Notes under the pieces: model-generated
What the model saw: only the letters and a program-made list of their open reading frames with translations
The model's database searches: none
Told to the model about the DNA's origin: nothing
Part shown: positions 1 through 9,135 of the stretch, one piece after another
Layout: each line of letters begins with the position of its first letter
Numbering within the stretch: position 1 is the first letter of the stretch
Position numbers and translations under genes: made by a program
NCBI RefSeq assembly: GCF_025336545.1
Contig: NZ_JAODBU010000003.1
Location: forward strand, 1-64,000
From: Eubacterium_U album
GTDB taxonomy: Bacteria > Bacillota > Clostridia > Lachnospirales > Lachnospiraceae
Length of the DNA: 64,000 bases
Direction of reading: 5' to 3'

Positions 1-38
1 TTGACATGGGTATTTTTATATGCTAGTTATATAAACAA

Positions 39-71
39 GAGCTGCAAGCTCATTTCATGAACTTACAGCTC
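39..71 (-). terminator. Probable terminator of the two-component operon
   Basis: An imperfect inverted repeat with GAGCTG at 39-44 and CAGCTC at 66-71 lies 130 bases past the histidine kinase stop. Read on the minus strand it is followed by a T-rich tail (TTGTTTATAT). The weak U-tract lowers confidence. Confidence 0.45.
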
Positions 72-198
72 CATCACTTATCATAGAATGTCTATTTACA
101 GACTTTATTTCACAGACTCAGATAGTCCAAGAAAATGTCCGCACCCTCGACTCGTTAAACGCGACAGCATCTTTTTATTTGAAAATTATAACTCTTTG

Positions 199-1356
199 TC
201 AAGTGTAGTGCTGTGCAAAAGTCACCTCGAAAATCGTTCCCCCAGTCTTGCCTGATTTGATACAAATACTGCCATCATGTACTCTAACGATTTCACGGAC
301 AAAAGCAAGGCCTAGTCCTACGCCACCCAGTTCCCGGCTTCTGGATTTATCCACACGGAAGAATGGCTCGAACACTCTCTCCCTAAGCTCCTTTGGTATT
401 CCGCTTCCCGTATCTTCTACAGACAGATAAACATGCTTGTTTCTCTGATATGCGGTTACTGTAACCTGTCCGAGCGGATGATTATATTTGATGGCATTCT
501 CAACCAGATTGTATACAAGCCTATAAATAAGGATATCACTGCCTATCATAGTGGCATCCTCACATTTTCCAATCAGCTTTATATTCTTTTCCACGGCAAG
601 AGGCTCAAGGTCTGCCAAAACCTCTTCAACAATAGCATCCAATATAATTTTATCATCCCTTCCCACCGTCTGAAGCTCACTCATGTCAAGAAGAGTCTTT
701 ACCATCCTGTTTAATTTTTCATTTTGTTCCGTAACCATTTTTATGGTCTGCAAAGTGTCTGCATCATTTCCCGGGTGAGAGGCAGAATTATATAAATCAA
801 GCTGTACCTGCATTAACGCTAATGGAGTACGCAGCTCATGTGCTGCATTTGCAGTAAACTGTCTCTGTATCTCAAATGCTTCCGACAGACGCTCAAGCAT
901 CTTATTATAAGAAATACCCAGCTGGTTCAGTTCCTTAACATTGTTTTCCTCTATTCTTGAATCAGACAGATTCTGAGCCTGTACCTCTTCAATTTTATCT
1001 GAAAACTCCCTGATTGGTCTGAGTGTATGCCCACTTATAAAATAAGTGACGACACCTCCCAAAAGCGCCAGCAAAACCGTGATTATCAGACTGTTTCTTT
1101 TATAGCCGGCCTTATTATTGTACACCTGAATCGAAAATTCATCCGCAAACTCATCCCACTTATCGTCCGGTATGCTGATATATATTTCATCTGATTTGTT
1201 CCCTTTTTCATCCCCCTGTGACTCTACCGCATCCTGCAGAGAATCGATGTAATGCACACCATTTTTATAGACAAACATAGTCAGGCAGCCACATATAATA
1301 GCAATACACAATGTAGTAATGCACGTAAGTCTCCACTGTAGCGACATTCTTTTCAT
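199..1356 (-). CDS. Sensor histidine kinase (OmpR/PhoR class)
   Basis: Membrane sensor kinase of a two-component system, 385 aa. It has a first membrane segment at about residues 10-28, a short extracytoplasmic sensor of about 60 residues, a second membrane segment near 88-108, and a HAMP linker ending in the H-box AAHELRTPLALM near residue 172. The C-terminal ATPase domain carries the N-box (YNLVENAIKYN), G1 (DTGSGIP) and G2 (GGVGLGLAFV) motifs, so it looks catalytically intact. It overlaps the upstream response regulator stop by four bases (ATGA), indicating translational coupling. The ligand is unknown. The divergent redox cassette at 2128-4095 is a plausible target, which is an inference from position only. 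Base composition is richer in G+C than most of the window. Confidence 0.93.
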   Translation of the reverse strand: MKRMSLQWRLTCITTLCIAIICGCLTMFVYKNGVHYIDSLQDAVESQGDEKGNKSDEIYISIPDDKWDEFADEFSIQVYNNKAGYKRNSLIITVLLALLGGVVTYFISGHTLRPIREFSDKIEEVQAQNLSDSRIEENNVKELNQLGISYNKMLERLSEAFEIQRQFTANAAHELRTPLALMQVQLDLYNSASHPGNDADTLQTIKMVTEQNEKLNRMVKTLLDMSELQTVGRDDKIILDAIVEEVLADLEPLAVEKNIKLIGKCEDATMIGSDILIYRLVYNLVENAIKYNHPLGQVTVTAYQRNKHVYLSVEDTGSGIPKELRERVFEPFFRVDKSRSRELGGVGLGLAFVREIVRVHDGSICIKSGKTGGTIFEVTFAQHYT

Positions 1357-2033
1357 CTGTCAGACTCCTCCCGTATTTTATAGCCTTCACCTACCTTGTT
1401 CTGAATGGGATCATATCCCAGCTTCGCCTTAAGCTTTTTTCTAAGTGAAGACATATGTACCCTGATTGCTCCGCTAAAGCTGTCTGCCGTGGCATCCCAC
1501 ACATGCTCTATCAGCTCCTCCTGACTCACCGGTCTGCCTATATTGATAAGTAAATATTCCAAAATACCATTCTCTTTTCTTGTTAGTGGAACCGGCTCTT
1601 CCTTTGCATATGCCTCACGTTTAATCGTATCAAACTTTATTTCTCCGCATTTAAGACATATATCATTCTGTACAAATTTCCTTCTTGTCAGGCTTCTGAT
1701 ACGTGCCTCAAGCTCCTGCAGATGGAATGGTTTTTCCATATAATCATTTGCTCCTGCATCCAGTCCCTCTACCTTATCAGCAATCTGACCTCTTGCAGAT
1801 AATATCAAAACCTTAGTTTCATCATTGTATTTTCTAAGCTCCTTAAGAAGCTCCATGCCATCCATCCCCGGCAGATTCAAATCCAAAACTATCAGATCAT
1901 AATTCTCCGACAGTATACATTCAAGAGCCTCTTTCCCATCATAACAGGTATCCACCTCATAACCGGCAGCATACAGACTCTTTGCAACCATATCACATAT
2001 TTGTTTCTCATCCTCAACAATTAATAATCTCAA
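1353..2033 (-). CDS. OmpR-family response regulator, TTG start
   Basis: Two-component response regulator of about 226 aa, with an N-terminal receiver domain (acidic pocket EDE, phospho-acceptor in VLDLNLPGMDG, conserved Lys in MEKPF) and a C-terminal winged-helix DNA-binding domain (RKENGILEYLL, then RVHMSSLRKKL). The open frame extends 31 codons further upstream to 2126, but that extension is hydrophobic, unrelated to receiver domains and lies in the promoter region. A TTG at 2033 gives the normal start MRLLIVEDEK and has AGGAG at 2040-2044 with six-base spacing, so I chose TTG. It is the first gene of the operon and is followed by its histidine kinase. It probably regulates its own operon and perhaps the divergent cassette. 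Confidence 0.93.
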   Translation of the reverse strand: MRLLIVEDEKQICDMVAKSLYAAGYEVDTCYDGKEALECILSENYDLIVLDLNLPGMDGMELLKELRKYNDETKVLILSARGQIADKVEGLDAGANDYMEKPFHLQELEARIRSLTRRKFVQNDICLKCGEIKFDTIKREAYAKEEPVPLTRKENGILEYLLINIGRPVSQEELIEHVWDATADSFSGAIRVHMSSLRKKLKAKLGYDPIQNKVGEGYKIREESDR

Positions 2034-2072
2034 AATGTTCTCCTGCTTCTTAACAATAATTTTACAACCTAT

Positions 2073-2101
2073 ATTGTATAATACCAAAGTCAGCTGGTCA
2101 A
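2073..2101 (-). promoter_or_regulatory. Candidate promoter for the two-component operon
   Basis: On the minus strand TTGACC (2096-2101) and TACAAT (2073-2078) are separated by 17 bases, about 40 bases upstream of the TTG start. On the plus strand a TATAAT lies at 2077-2082, so divergent promoters may overlap in this 94-base gap. Confidence 0.5.
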
Positions 2102-2127
2102 CAATACAACAAAAAAGGAGCAACATT

Positions 2128-2271
2128 ATGTTGAAATACCAAAAAACATGTCAAATCATTCTGCTTATCCTTGGTGTATCCATGATAAGCTATGGTGCAG
2201 TCAGAGGTGAGGCGGCTACAGTGCTTGGTAAAGCAATAAAACTATGTCTGGAGTGTGTCGGAATTGGATAA
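2128..2271 (+). CDS. Small membrane CXXC peptide (CD1871A-like)
   Basis: A 47-aa protein with one hydrophobic segment (IILLILGVSMISYG) and a C-terminal CLEC motif (CXXC). It resembles the small clostridial family I remember as CD1871A family CXXC motif-containing proteins, which are typically encoded beside a polyferredoxin membrane protein, as here. The ATG at 2128 has AAGGAG at 2115-2120 with seven-base spacing; the longer frame from 2035 runs back through the divergent promoter and is rejected. Its stop overlaps the start of the next gene, suggesting coupled synthesis. The likely role is a thiol or metal-redox partner at the membrane. This is inference; no direct function is known to me. 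Confidence 0.8.
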   Translation: MLKYQKTCQIILLILGVSMISYGAVRGEAATVLGKAIKLCLECVGIG

Positions 2272-3151
2272 GGAAAAGAAATTACTATCAAGAAAACTGG
2301 CAAAAATACGTGGCTGGATACAGGCCGCAGCAACGCTGCTGACCAATATTCATATTCCAAATTTATTTAAGGGTAAAATATATCAGGGCAATGCAAAAAC
2401 AGTATGCGTACCCGGATTAAACTGCTACTCCTGCCCTGCCGCGACAGGAGCCTGTCCAATAGGGGCATTTCAGGCAGTTGTCGGATCATCAAAATTTAAG
2501 TTTTCATACTACATAACCGGATTTTTTATTTTACTCGGTGTAACTCTCGGTAGATTTATATGTGGTTTTTTGTGCCCATTTGGATGGTTTCAGGATTTAC
2601 TTCATAAAATCCCCGGAAAGAAATTATCCACAGCCAAACTAAAGCCTCTTAGGTACCTAAAATATGTCATTCTTATTGTTTTCGTTATACTTCTTCCGAT
2701 GCTTGTAACGAACTCTATAGGAATGGGAGACCCGTTCTTCTGCAAATATATCTGTCCTCAGGGTGTTTTAGAGGGTGCTATACCGTTATCTATTGGAAAT
2801 GCTGCTATCCGTTCTGCGCTGGGAAAGCTTTTTTCTTTCAAGTGTATGATTTTAATTGCAGTGATTGTACTAAGTATCTTATTTTACAGACCCTTCTGTA
2901 AATGGATTTGTCCGCTTGGAGCAATCTACTCATTATTTAATAAGGTCAGCCTGCTCAAAATCACCGTTGATAGCAGCAAATGTGTCGAATGCGGTCAATG
3001 CTCAAAGGCATGTAAGATGGATGTGGATGTGTGTAAGACACCGAATCACCCCGAGTGCATACGCTGCGGTGCCTGCATAAAGGCCTGTCCGAAGGACGCC
3101 ATCTGCTACCGGTTTATGGGAAAATCATGTCAAAAAAATGACAACAGATAG
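2255..3151 (+). CDS. 4Fe-4S membrane polyferredoxin (NapH/CcoG-like)
   Basis: Integral membrane iron-sulfur protein, 298 aa, with several membrane segments, three Cys-Pro loops of the NapH/NosR/YccM type (CGFLCPFGW, CKYICPQG, CKWICPLG), an extra N-terminal cysteine cluster (CYSCPAATGACPIG) and two C-terminal ferredoxin clusters (CVECGQCSKAC, CIRCGACIKACPK). Such proteins carry electrons across or along the membrane. It is encoded between a CXXC peptide and a TlpA-like thioredoxin lipoprotein, so it may feed reducing power to extracytoplasmic thiols, replacing a CcdA-type carrier; that is inference. The start is uncertain: GTG at 2255 overlaps the previous gene and has TGGAG almost adjacent, while TTG at 2264 has better spacing. 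Confidence 0.88.
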   Translation: MSELDKEKKLLSRKLAKIRGWIQAAATLLTNIHIPNLFKGKIYQGNAKTVCVPGLNCYSCPAATGACPIGAFQAVVGSSKFKFSYYITGFFILLGVTLGRFICGFLCPFGWFQDLLHKIPGKKLSTAKLKPLRYLKYVILIVFVILLPMLVTNSIGMGDPFFCKYICPQGVLEGAIPLSIGNAAIRSALGKLFSFKCMILIAVIVLSILFYRPFCKWICPLGAIYSLFNKVSLLKITVDSSKCVECGQCSKACKMDVDVCKTPNHPECIRCGACIKACPKDAICYRFMGKSCQKNDNR

Positions 3152-3192
3152 CTATTAAACATTTTACTATTATTTTAAAGGAGAAATTACTC

Positions 3193-4095
3193 ATGAAAAA
3201 CAAATTATTATTTATTTCTATTTTTACACTCTGCATAGCATTATCACTTACAGCATGTGGCTTAAAGCAAGCTTCCACAACAGATTCTAAGAACACTCAG
3301 ACTGAAGCCGGCTCAGAAGCATCCAGCAAATCAGATTCCAGGCTTGATGATTTATATCAGCAGGAAAATCAGCTTTTTGCAGATCACGCTGATGTGTGGA
3401 ACAAGGCATTTGGCATGATGAACAAAAGTGACGCCGATCCAAACGGAAATTATGCTGATTATCTTGCCGGTACCGTAGAATCAAACAAGAATTCATTCAC
3501 AGACGATGAGCTTAAAACACTTAATGAGGATATTGAAACCATACGAAAAATCGAGGAACAGATAGCAGAGCTTGAAAACAAAAATACATCATCAGACGAT
3601 AACAAGAAGGATAGCTCTAAAGCCTCATCTGTATTCAGTGATTTTTCCGGTGAGGATTTTGATGGCAATAAGGTTGATGACAGCCTGTTTTCCGGTAATG
3701 CAGTAACAGTCGTCAATTTATGGTTTACCGGCTGCAAACCATGTGTCGCTGAATTATCCAAGCTTAACGAATTAAATGATGCTATCAAATCAATGGGCGG
3801 AGAAGTTGTTGGCATCAACACTGAGACCTTCGATGGCAATAAAACAGCTATCAAAGAGGCTGCCTCTGTTCTTGAAAGCCAGGGTGTCAAATATCGTAAT
3901 CTGTCAATTGACTCCTCTAGTGTTGCCGGTAAATATGCCTCAGAAATCATGGCCTTTCCAACAACTATACTTGTTGACAGAAATGGCAATATTGTAGGCG
4001 AACCAATGCTCGGCGGAATTGATAACAAGGACAACTATGATGCCCTTATGAAGCAGATTCAGTCTGTAATTGATGCAGACAGCACAAATAAATAG
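3193..4095 (+). CDS. TlpA/ResA-like thioredoxin lipoprotein
   Basis: Secreted lipoprotein thiol-disulfide oxidoreductase, 300 aa. A lipoprotein signal ends in the lipobox LTAC near residue 22. It is followed by a low-complexity linker, a charged helical region of about 80 residues, and a C-terminal thioredoxin fold with the redox motif WFTGCKPC near residue 180 and the cis-proline region (FPTTILVD). The usual job of this family is to reduce or oxidise cysteines outside the membrane. The start has AAGGAG with a suitable gap. It is the last gene of the CXXC peptide / polyferredoxin / thioredoxin set and is closed by a strong terminator. The extra helical segment between lipobox and thioredoxin domain is unusual and I do not recognise it. 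Confidence 0.9.
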   Translation: MKNKLLFISIFTLCIALSLTACGLKQASTTDSKNTQTEAGSEASSKSDSRLDDLYQQENQLFADHADVWNKAFGMMNKSDADPNGNYADYLAGTVESNKNSFTDDELKTLNEDIETIRKIEEQIAELENKNTSSDDNKKDSSKASSVFSDFSGEDFDGNKVDDSLFSGNAVTVVNLWFTGCKPCVAELSKLNELNDAIKSMGGEVVGINTETFDGNKTAIKEAASVLESQGVKYRNLSIDSSSVAGKYASEIMAFPTTILVDRNGNIVGEPMLGGIDNKDNYDALMKQIQSVIDADSTNK

Positions 4096-4109
4096 ATGTC
4101 TACATATAA

Positions 4110-4143
4110 AAAGCTCCTGTGCATTGCACAGAGAGCTTTTTTT
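4110..4143 (+). terminator. Intrinsic terminator after the TlpA-like gene
   Basis: Stem AAAAGCTC-CTGTGC / GCACAG-AGAGCTTTT with a three-base loop, followed by a run of seven T. It marks the right end of the G+C-richer cassette. Confidence 0.9.
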
Positions 4144-4270
4144 GAACATTACTATAATGTCAAGGAATCGCTCTTAATTGTCGTTGGGGAAAGAGTAATT
4201 ATAAAGCGTTGAAATAAATCTCTTAATATAATAAAATCAAGATAAAAAAATATATAAAGGAGAGGGTGTT

Positions 4271-5413
4271 ATGCATGTAAAGAAAATGATTGTATTCACA
4301 ATGTTTATGCTTATGTCTGTGGGAATTTGTGGATACTCAAATGATACTAAACAACAGACGGTTAAGGAAGAAAAAGGCGTTGAAATAAATGCGGAAAATT
4401 TTCCTAGCGAATATGTAAGAGAATTAGTCAGCGAATCCTTTGATTCCAATAATGACAATCAATTGAGCCAAAATGAAATTGATGCAGTAACAGAATTATG
4501 GATAGATCCTGATGATACATATACTTATATGGATGGATTGGATAATAGTAATTTCAAATATTCTGTTATTGACTGTAGAGGACTGGAAATATTTAAAAAT
4601 GTAGAGAAAATAAGAATCTGTGCGGAGACTGTTGAACATAACGATGAACAAATAGAAAAATATGGCTTATTAAATTTTGAAAAATTATATGAATTATATA
4701 AAGTTAAAGAATTGTTTATATCAGGAGAAAAATATAAAGCAAAATATGAATTAAATCGCTTCCCAAATTTGGAAAAAGTACAATTGAACTATATTAATAA
4801 TTTAGATCAAATAAAATTTGGAGATAAAATAAAACAGATAAAATTTAATTCTGTATATACCGATAGTGTTATTGACCTTTCAAAAGTACATAGTTTAGAA
4901 AGATTTAAGGCAATAGGATTTAATTGTAATGGAATCGTGTATGGAAAAAATAAGAAGCTTAAAAATATTTCCATGCAGGAAATAGGAAAAGGAATAAAAG
5001 AGATAGATGTATCAAAGTTAAAGAATTTAAAAAGCCTTGAAGTATGTTACTCAAAATATTTAAAAAATATTAAAATTGGAAAAATTAAAAAAATACATTT
5101 ATATGAATGCAAAAGAATAAAAAAATTAGATATATCTAAATGTGACAAATTTAAGAAAGTGATAGTAATAGCTACGGGAATTGATAAAGTGCGAATGAGT
5201 AAAACGCCATCAATAAATGATTTATGCTTATCGTTTAGTAAAATAGAAAAGATTGATTTAACAAATGCAAAAATTCATTCTCTTTCTTTGGAAGGAAATC
5301 CTATAAAAAACATAAATGTATCAAAGGCAAAGAAGATTGATAAGATATATGTAAAAAAATACCAAAATGTAAAAAAAGGAGATAAACAACAAATTAAAAT
5401 AATAAGGAGGTAG
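4271..5413 (+). CDS. Secreted leucine-rich-repeat protein with EF-hand
   Basis: A 380-aa exported protein. The N-terminus is a hydrophobic signal sequence ending near a GICG motif, which is a weak lipobox candidate. An EF-hand or dockerin-like calcium loop, DSNNDNQLSQNE, lies near residues 58-69. The rest is an irregular leucine-rich solenoid with recurring blocks such as LDISKCDKFKKV and IDLTNAKIHSLSLEGN. Such proteins are common at the surface of Lachnospiraceae, and no specific ligand can be named. Codons are strongly A-ending and AT-rich, in contrast to the preceding cassette. AGGAG precedes the ATG at 4271. It stands alone and is followed by a bidirectional terminator. Confidence 0.8.
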   Translation: MHVKKMIVFTMFMLMSVGICGYSNDTKQQTVKEEKGVEINAENFPSEYVRELVSESFDSNNDNQLSQNEIDAVTELWIDPDDTYTYMDGLDNSNFKYSVIDCRGLEIFKNVEKIRICAETVEHNDEQIEKYGLLNFEKLYELYKVKELFISGEKYKAKYELNRFPNLEKVQLNYINNLDQIKFGDKIKQIKFNSVYTDSVIDLSKVHSLERFKAIGFNCNGIVYGKNKKLKNISMQEIGKGIKEIDVSKLKNLKSLEVCYSKYLKNIKIGKIKKIHLYECKRIKKLDISKCDKFKKVIVIATGIDKVRMSKTPSINDLCLSFSKIEKIDLTNAKIHSLSLEGNPIKNINVSKAKKIDKIYVKKYQNVKKGDKQQIKIIRR

Positions 5414-5416
5414 CAT

Positions 5417-5467
5417 ATGAGAAAAAAGCATCCGGTTTTTATATGCATTACTGTAATCAGTAAATAA
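5417..5467 (+). CDS. Possible 16-codon ORF or remnant of a truncated gene
   Basis: ATG at 5417 has a perfect AGGAGG at 5405-5410 with six-base spacing. The frame encodes MRKKHPVFICITVISK and stops. It starts like a signal peptide, and its DNA forms the left arm and loop of the terminator at 5422-5491. It could be the cut-off start of a second secreted protein gene, a leaderless remnant, or chance. No function is proposed. Confidence 0.35.
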   Translation: MRKKHPVFICITVISK

Positions 5468-5491
5468 GTATATAAAACCGGATGCTTTTTA
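5422..5491. terminator. Bidirectional terminator between LRR gene and ppk1
   Basis: Long stem with AAAAAGCATCCGGTTTT on the left and AAAACCGGATGCTTTTT at about 5473-5490 on the right, flanked by A and T runs on both sides, between convergent genes. It can serve both strands. Confidence 0.88.
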
Positions 5492-5509
5492 TAGAAGAAT
5501 GTAAAAGTC

Positions 5510-7639
5510 TTATCCAAATTTTCTTTTGATTTCAGCTATAAAATCTTTCGGGTTAAAAGATTTACTTTCGGAGTTTGCATTTCCTGCATTTCTTTTTGCT
5601 TCGTTCATTAATACGGTATGATTATCGATTGACTCATTGCTTGTAATTATGGAACGGTATGTGCCGTCACTACGCATAATACGGGCTTTTGTGTTATCAG
5701 CCTGTTGAACTTCAATAAAATGCATTATTTTTTCTTTTACAGTTTTATCTTTAATAGGACATCCTACTTCTACACGTTTATCCATATTTCTTGTCATAAA
5801 ATCGGCTGATGAAATATACATAATTTCATCATTTCCGGAGCCAAATAAATATATTCGGGAGTGTTCTAAGTATCTTCCAACAATACTCTTTATAAAGATA
5901 TTATCAGTTTTTCCTTCAACCTGAGGAAGAATGCAGCAAATACCACGAACAATCATCTGAATATTAACACCGGCAAGAGAAGCCTCAGCTAATTTATTAA
6001 TAAGAGTCAGGTCAGATATTGAATTGAATTTAAGAAAAATACGTCCTTTTGTTCCTTTAGCAATTTCTCTATCAATAAGTTTAATAATTTCTGACTTCAT
6101 TGAATTAGGGGCAACAAGTAAGGTGGAATAGTTTCCTTCAAGATTCCCAATTGCCATGTTTTTGAAAAATTCATTTGCGTCAGTTCCTATTTCCATGTCA
6201 GAGGTCATAAGTGAAAAATCAGTATATTGTTTTGATGTCTTTTCGTTGTAATTTCCGGTGCCTATCTGGGTAATATAGGAAATTTTCCCACGCTCTCTTC
6301 TTGTAATAAGGCAAACCTTTGAATGAACCTTATAACCTTCAAATCCATAAATTATACGGCAGCCTGCCTGTTCTAAACGTTGTGACCAGTCAATGTTATT
6401 TTGCTCATCAAATCTGGCTCGTAATTCTATAAGTACAGTTACATCTTTATCATTTTCTGCAGCTGCACATAAATAGTCTACAATTTTGGCATTTTTTGCA
6501 AGGCGGTATATTGATATCTTTATTGAAATAACGGAGCTGTCATACGCAGCCTCTTTAAGTAATTTCAAAAACGGATTCATACTTTCATATGGATAGGAAA
6601 GTAATAAATCTTTTTTCTGCAGTTGTTTTATTATGCTTTCATTTAATCGGATATCATTACTTGGTTGTGGCTCAAATGGTGGATATACTAATTCACTTTT
6701 CACACTACCTGATATTTTGTCTTCTAAACCAAATGCGTAGGACATTGTTAAAGGTGAAGAAGTAATGAAGACCTGAACTTTGGTCAATTCCAATTTTTCA
6801 CATAAAAAGCGAAGAAAATTACCACTGATTTTATTCTTTAATTCAAGCCTTACCGGAGCAAGTCTTTTTCTTGAATTTAACAATTGTTGCATTGCATCAC
6901 GGAAATCTTCATCTACATCAAATGCTTCATCTCCTGACGCAATATCAGCATTTCTTGTTACTGAAAATACAGTACTTTCTATAATTTTATATGAACTGAA
7001 TATTGTATCAGCAAAATAAGAAACCACATCGCTTGTAAAAACATACCTTACATCTGCACCGGGCAGGAAAATTACTTCCGGAAGGGCAGTTGGAATTGGA
7101 ATTATACCAAATAGTTCATTTCCCTTTTTTTCATCCGCATTAGTTAATGTAGCACCCACATATATATTTTTATTAACTAAAAATGGAAATGGATGGTGTG
7201 GGTCGATTATTTGAGGTGAAAGTATAGGATTAATCTGTGTCAAAAAATAGTTCTTAAGATATTTTAATTCCTTTTTCTCAATTTCATTCATTCTCAGACC
7301 GTGAACACCATAGGTTTTTAACTGCTCAGTAACATTTTCATAAATTTCATCTCTGAAATTAATTAATGGTTTTACAGCACGAAAAATGGCTTCAAGCTGT
7401 TCAGCGGGAGTCATTCCTGTTTTATTATCTTTATGATTGCTCTTAATCAGACTCAAATCATGAAGAGTACCAACACGAATCATAAAAAATTCATCAAGAT
7501 TACTTGTAAAGATTGATATAAATTTAAGACGTTCTAATAAAGGTACTGTTTCGTCTGTAGCCTCGGATAAAACACGTTGGTCAAATCTAAGCCATGACAA
7601 TTCTCTGTTTTGTGTATAATTTTGTAATTTCTCTTTCAT
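5510..7639 (-). CDS. ppk1: Polyphosphate kinase 1
   Basis: Makes inorganic polyphosphate from the gamma-phosphate of ATP; about 709 aa, the normal family length. The N-terminal domain starts with RELSWLRFDQRVLSEA, typical of PPK1. The catalytic core has the autophosphorylated histidine in YKVHSKVCLI, a second conserved histidine in EHSRIYLFGSG, and the C-terminal RNMDKRVEVGCPI motif. AGGAG lies eight bases upstream of the ATG at 7639. It is the second gene of a minus-strand operon behind ppx (112-base gap), so synthesis and degradation of polyphosphate are encoded together. Confidence 0.97.
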   Translation of the reverse strand: MKEKLQNYTQNRELSWLRFDQRVLSEATDETVPLLERLKFISIFTSNLDEFFMIRVGTLHDLSLIKSNHKDNKTGMTPAEQLEAIFRAVKPLINFRDEIYENVTEQLKTYGVHGLRMNEIEKKELKYLKNYFLTQINPILSPQIIDPHHPFPFLVNKNIYVGATLTNADEKKGNELFGIIPIPTALPEVIFLPGADVRYVFTSDVVSYFADTIFSSYKIIESTVFSVTRNADIASGDEAFDVDEDFRDAMQQLLNSRKRLAPVRLELKNKISGNFLRFLCEKLELTKVQVFITSSPLTMSYAFGLEDKISGSVKSELVYPPFEPQPSNDIRLNESIIKQLQKKDLLLSYPYESMNPFLKLLKEAAYDSSVISIKISIYRLAKNAKIVDYLCAAAENDKDVTVLIELRARFDEQNNIDWSQRLEQAGCRIIYGFEGYKVHSKVCLITRRERGKISYITQIGTGNYNEKTSKQYTDFSLMTSDMEIGTDANEFFKNMAIGNLEGNYSTLLVAPNSMKSEIIKLIDREIAKGTKGRIFLKFNSISDLTLINKLAEASLAGVNIQMIVRGICCILPQVEGKTDNIFIKSIVGRYLEHSRIYLFGSGNDEIMYISSADFMTRNMDKRVEVGCPIKDKTVKEKIMHFIEVQQADNTKARIMRSDGTYRSIITSNESIDNHTVLMNEAKRNAGNANSESKSFNPKDFIAEIKRKFG

Positions 7640-7751
7640 TCAAATCTCCTTAATTAATGGTTATCTTATGGTTTTGGGACTGCTGCAGGTGGTAGGCTCG
7701 TAAGCATTTTTTGCAAATTGATACACAGCCCACACGTAAAAGTGTAATTAC

Positions 7752-8660
7752 TTACAAATTTTTACTTTCTAGTATATTTAGAAGATAGCCTTCGCGTACA
7801 CCATATGGGCTAACGGTAAAATTAGTGCATCCATAATGTTTTGCAACTGAATTGATTATTGCAATTCCGGGAATTATAGTGTGGATACGTCCGGGAGTTG
7901 CCTTAATGATTGCGGATACCAATTTAGACTTGTCTTTCTTTGCCAATTTCAAAATTTTATTTAAACGTTTGCATTCAAAGCCTGTATATCCTGAATTCTC
8001 ATTAAAAAGTTCATCGCTTAATTTACAACAGGCACGTGCAGAACCACCTACTCCGAATAAAACAGTCGAGTTAATGGTTTCAGACGAAAGAGGTAGTGTA
8101 TTAAGTATTTCACTTACATGATTATTGATATTTTTGATTTCTGATTTAGTAGGAATAATATCTTCAACGTAATTTGTGTACATATTTAATGAACCAACAG
8201 GTATTGAACATGTAGACAATAATGTGCCGTTTTCAAAATAAACAAGTTCAGTACTTCCTCCACCTACATCAACTAATAAGCCGTTTCCGGATGAAATGCT
8301 TTTCATTGTACCATAGTAGTCGTACAAAGCTTCTTCTTTGCCGGAAATGATTTCAATATCAAAACTACAATGTTTTTTTATTTCAGCTAAAACTTCTTCT
8401 GAGTTACTGATATTTCGTAATGAAGCGGTTGCAAATGCGTGAACTTCTTTTACATCCACACTTTCCAAAATGGTTTCAAATTTGCTTAAAGCTTCAATGG
8501 CTTTTAAAATACCTTTTTTCGAAAGCATATTGTTATTGTCAATATAACCGGCAAGCCCGGCAGGAATTTTAGAATTAAGCATTTGTTGAATCTCATTGTC
8601 TATTACTTTATATAAAACCATTCGTATTGTATTTGAACCAATATCTATAATTGCGTACAT
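7752..8660 (-). CDS. ppx: Exopolyphosphatase / GppA-type phosphatase
   Basis: Releases terminal phosphate from polyphosphate or hydrolyses pppGpp; about 302 aa. The actin/Hsp70-like fold is shown by the first phosphate loop IDIGSNTIRMVLY at the N-terminus and the second loop VDVGGGSTELVYF near residue 140. It is the short form, without the extra C-terminal HD domain of E. coli Ppx. The open frame reaches a TTG at 8672, but that codon lies in the ribosome site itself. The ATG at 8660 has GGAGG five bases upstream and gives the standard start MYAIIDIGSN. Operon with ppk1. Confidence 0.93.
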   Translation of the reverse strand: MYAIIDIGSNTIRMVLYKVIDNEIQQMLNSKIPAGLAGYIDNNNMLSKKGILKAIEALSKFETILESVDVKEVHAFATASLRNISNSEEVLAEIKKHCSFDIEIISGKEEALYDYYGTMKSISSGNGLLVDVGGGSTELVYFENGTLLSTCSIPVGSLNMYTNYVEDIIPTKSEIKNINNHVSEILNTLPLSSETINSTVLFGVGGSARACCKLSDELFNENSGYTGFECKRLNKILKLAKKDKSKLVSAIIKATPGRIHTIIPGIAIINSVAKHYGCTNFTVSPYGVREGYLLNILESKNL

Positions 8661-9135
8661 ATAAACCTCCAAAAAATCTGATTTAATTAAAAAGAAATTG
8701 CAAATTAATTAGCAAAATTTATGTAATTAATAGGAGAACATTAGTTTAAATATTTTATTGATAGTATTTACATATATAAGAAATTATAAACAGTCAAAGT
8801 AAAATCTAAATATGACCAATGTATATTGTGCATAAAATTAATAAGTAACATAAATCATAGGCGAAAGTGAATAAAAATATTTTTGTTTAGAGAAATTATT
8901 TAGTAAAATCCAATAAAAAATTACGCGAAAAATTCAATAAAAAACAAAATTGAAAACAACAAAATACAATAAATGCCAAAAATAGAAAAGAAATTAAAAA
9001 ATAATGTTACCATAATAAAATTTGAACCCTTTTTTTTAGTAAAATAAAAAGGTAAAAATAGTATATAAGAAAAAGTACTTATCGCGATTGAGAAGCGATA
9101 TCACAAAAAAATAAAAATATTTTTAGGAGGGTTTT
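8661..9135. other. AT-rich intergenic region upstream of ppx and the GH64 gene
   Basis: A 475-base divergent spacer, extremely A/T rich, with poly-A and poly-T runs. I see no ORF with a ribosome site. A small inverted repeat (TATCGC 9080-9085, GCGATA 9095-9100) lies about 36 bases before the GH64 start and could be a 5' UTR stem. The length suggests a regulated promoter region, but no operator was identified. Confidence 0.5.

Noticed and set aside
2034..2126. Longer N-terminus for the response regulator
   Set aside because: The extra 31 codons are hydrophobic and unlike receiver domains, overlap a good promoter, and TTG 2033 has a well-spaced AGGAG.
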